The position numbers and the translations under genes are program-made. The notes below the pieces were generated by a model. It had not been told where the DNA came from. It saw nothing but the letters and a program-made list of their open reading frames with translations, and did not search any database. DNA of 64,000 nucleotides from Borrelia anserina Es (lineage in GTDB: Bacteria > Spirochaetota > Spirochaetia > Borreliales > Borreliaceae), in NCBI RefSeq assembly GCF_001936255.1, contig NZ_CP014325.1:1-64000 (forward strand). Reading direction: 5' to 3'. Below, piece after piece: positions 63,890-64,000 of the stretch (the stretch's first letter is position 1; each line of letters opens with the position of its first letter).

Positions 63890-64000
63890 TGTTTACTCCT
63901 AATATAAGTATTTATAAGTCTTAAGTTAATTAATAATACAATTTATCTTAAAAGTAAATACCTATTTTAGCAAATATTAAAATAAATAAATTTATTTTTT
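63890..64000. other. AT-rich sequence upstream of the replication gene
   Basis: The last 110 bases are nearly all A and T with no frame or clear repeat. They hold the PF57/62 promoter and may be part of the origin. The window does not end in a telomere-like palindrome, so the plasmid continues to the right. Confidence 0.45.

Noticed and set aside
63900-64000. Second telomere at the right edge
   Set aside because: The last bases are AT-rich but do not form a palindrome with a TAGTATA box at the right spacing; the window simply ends inside the plasmid.
1-64000. CRISPR arrays and tRNA or rRNA genes
   Set aside because: No regularly spaced repeats of 24-40 bases and no cloverleaf or rRNA-like sequence was seen on either strand while reading.

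Overview
This window looks like the left end of a large linear plasmid (megaplasmid) of a relapsing-fever-group Borrelia. The evidence is very low GC content, a perfect 60-bp palindrome at the extreme left that reads as a copied-through hairpin telomere with a Borrelia TAGTATA box, a Borrelia-type plasmid partition cluster near the right edge, plasmid-borne thyX-nrdI-nrdE-nrdF (a known feature of relapsing-fever Borrelia large plasmids), cp32-like phage genes, and more than 25 predicted lipoprotein or exported-protein genes. The species cannot be fixed from sequence reading alone. Family names below come from recognition of motifs and gene order, not from database searches.

Layout. 1-60: telomere. 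0.1-4.6 kb: a sugar cassette (GH3 glycosidase, UDP-sugar pyrophosphorylase, phosphohexomutase). 4.8-5.8 kb: a lipoprotein. 6.8-13.0 kb: six CspA/PFam54-like lipoprotein genes, four of them starting at TTG or GTG. 13.9-31.3 kb: a second array of thirteen intact and at least two or three decayed genes, which I call the 'LGYD family' after its commonest motif (IYxxLGYDxEVI). Most are lipoproteins, but three tandem members have no signal peptide and one has a transmembrane anchor instead of a lipobox. Two sharp recombination tracts and a gene-poor stretch (14.9-17.3 kb) show active duplication, gene conversion and decay. 31.6-35.9 kb: deoxynucleotide operon thyX-nrdI-nrdE-nrdF. 36.3-38.9 kb: two S2/P23-like lipoproteins and a BTA121-like lipoprotein.

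39.1-50.7 kb: a phage head-tail module on the minus strand in cp32 order, from portal through capsid, sheath-like and tube-like genes to a baseplate spike, with no recognisable baseplate wedge, fibre or lysis operon after the spike. A small hydrophobic holin-like gene lies just upstream of the portal. 51.3-55.5 kb: an accessory island between portal and terminase, with a duplicated two-gene exported-protein module on either side of a lipoprotein that has a strongly basic linker. 55.7-57.7 kb: two more lipoproteins on the plus strand. 58.1-60.1 kb: terminase small-like and large subunits. 60.8-63.9 kb: partition cluster PF57/62-PF50-PF32(ParA)-PF49, marking the replication/maintenance locus.

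How it fits together. The right side replicates and partitions the plasmid, the phage genes suggest it is partly derived from or packaged by a cp32-like phage, the nrd/thyX operon adds dNTP and dTMP synthesis, and the left half is a surface-antigen reservoir. The least explained parts are the duplicated exported pair at 51.3-55.5 kb, the leaderless LGYD genes at 24-26.3 kb, the perfect inverted repeats in front of two lipoprotein genes, and a pair of mutually exclusive hairpins at 26.67-26.74 kb.
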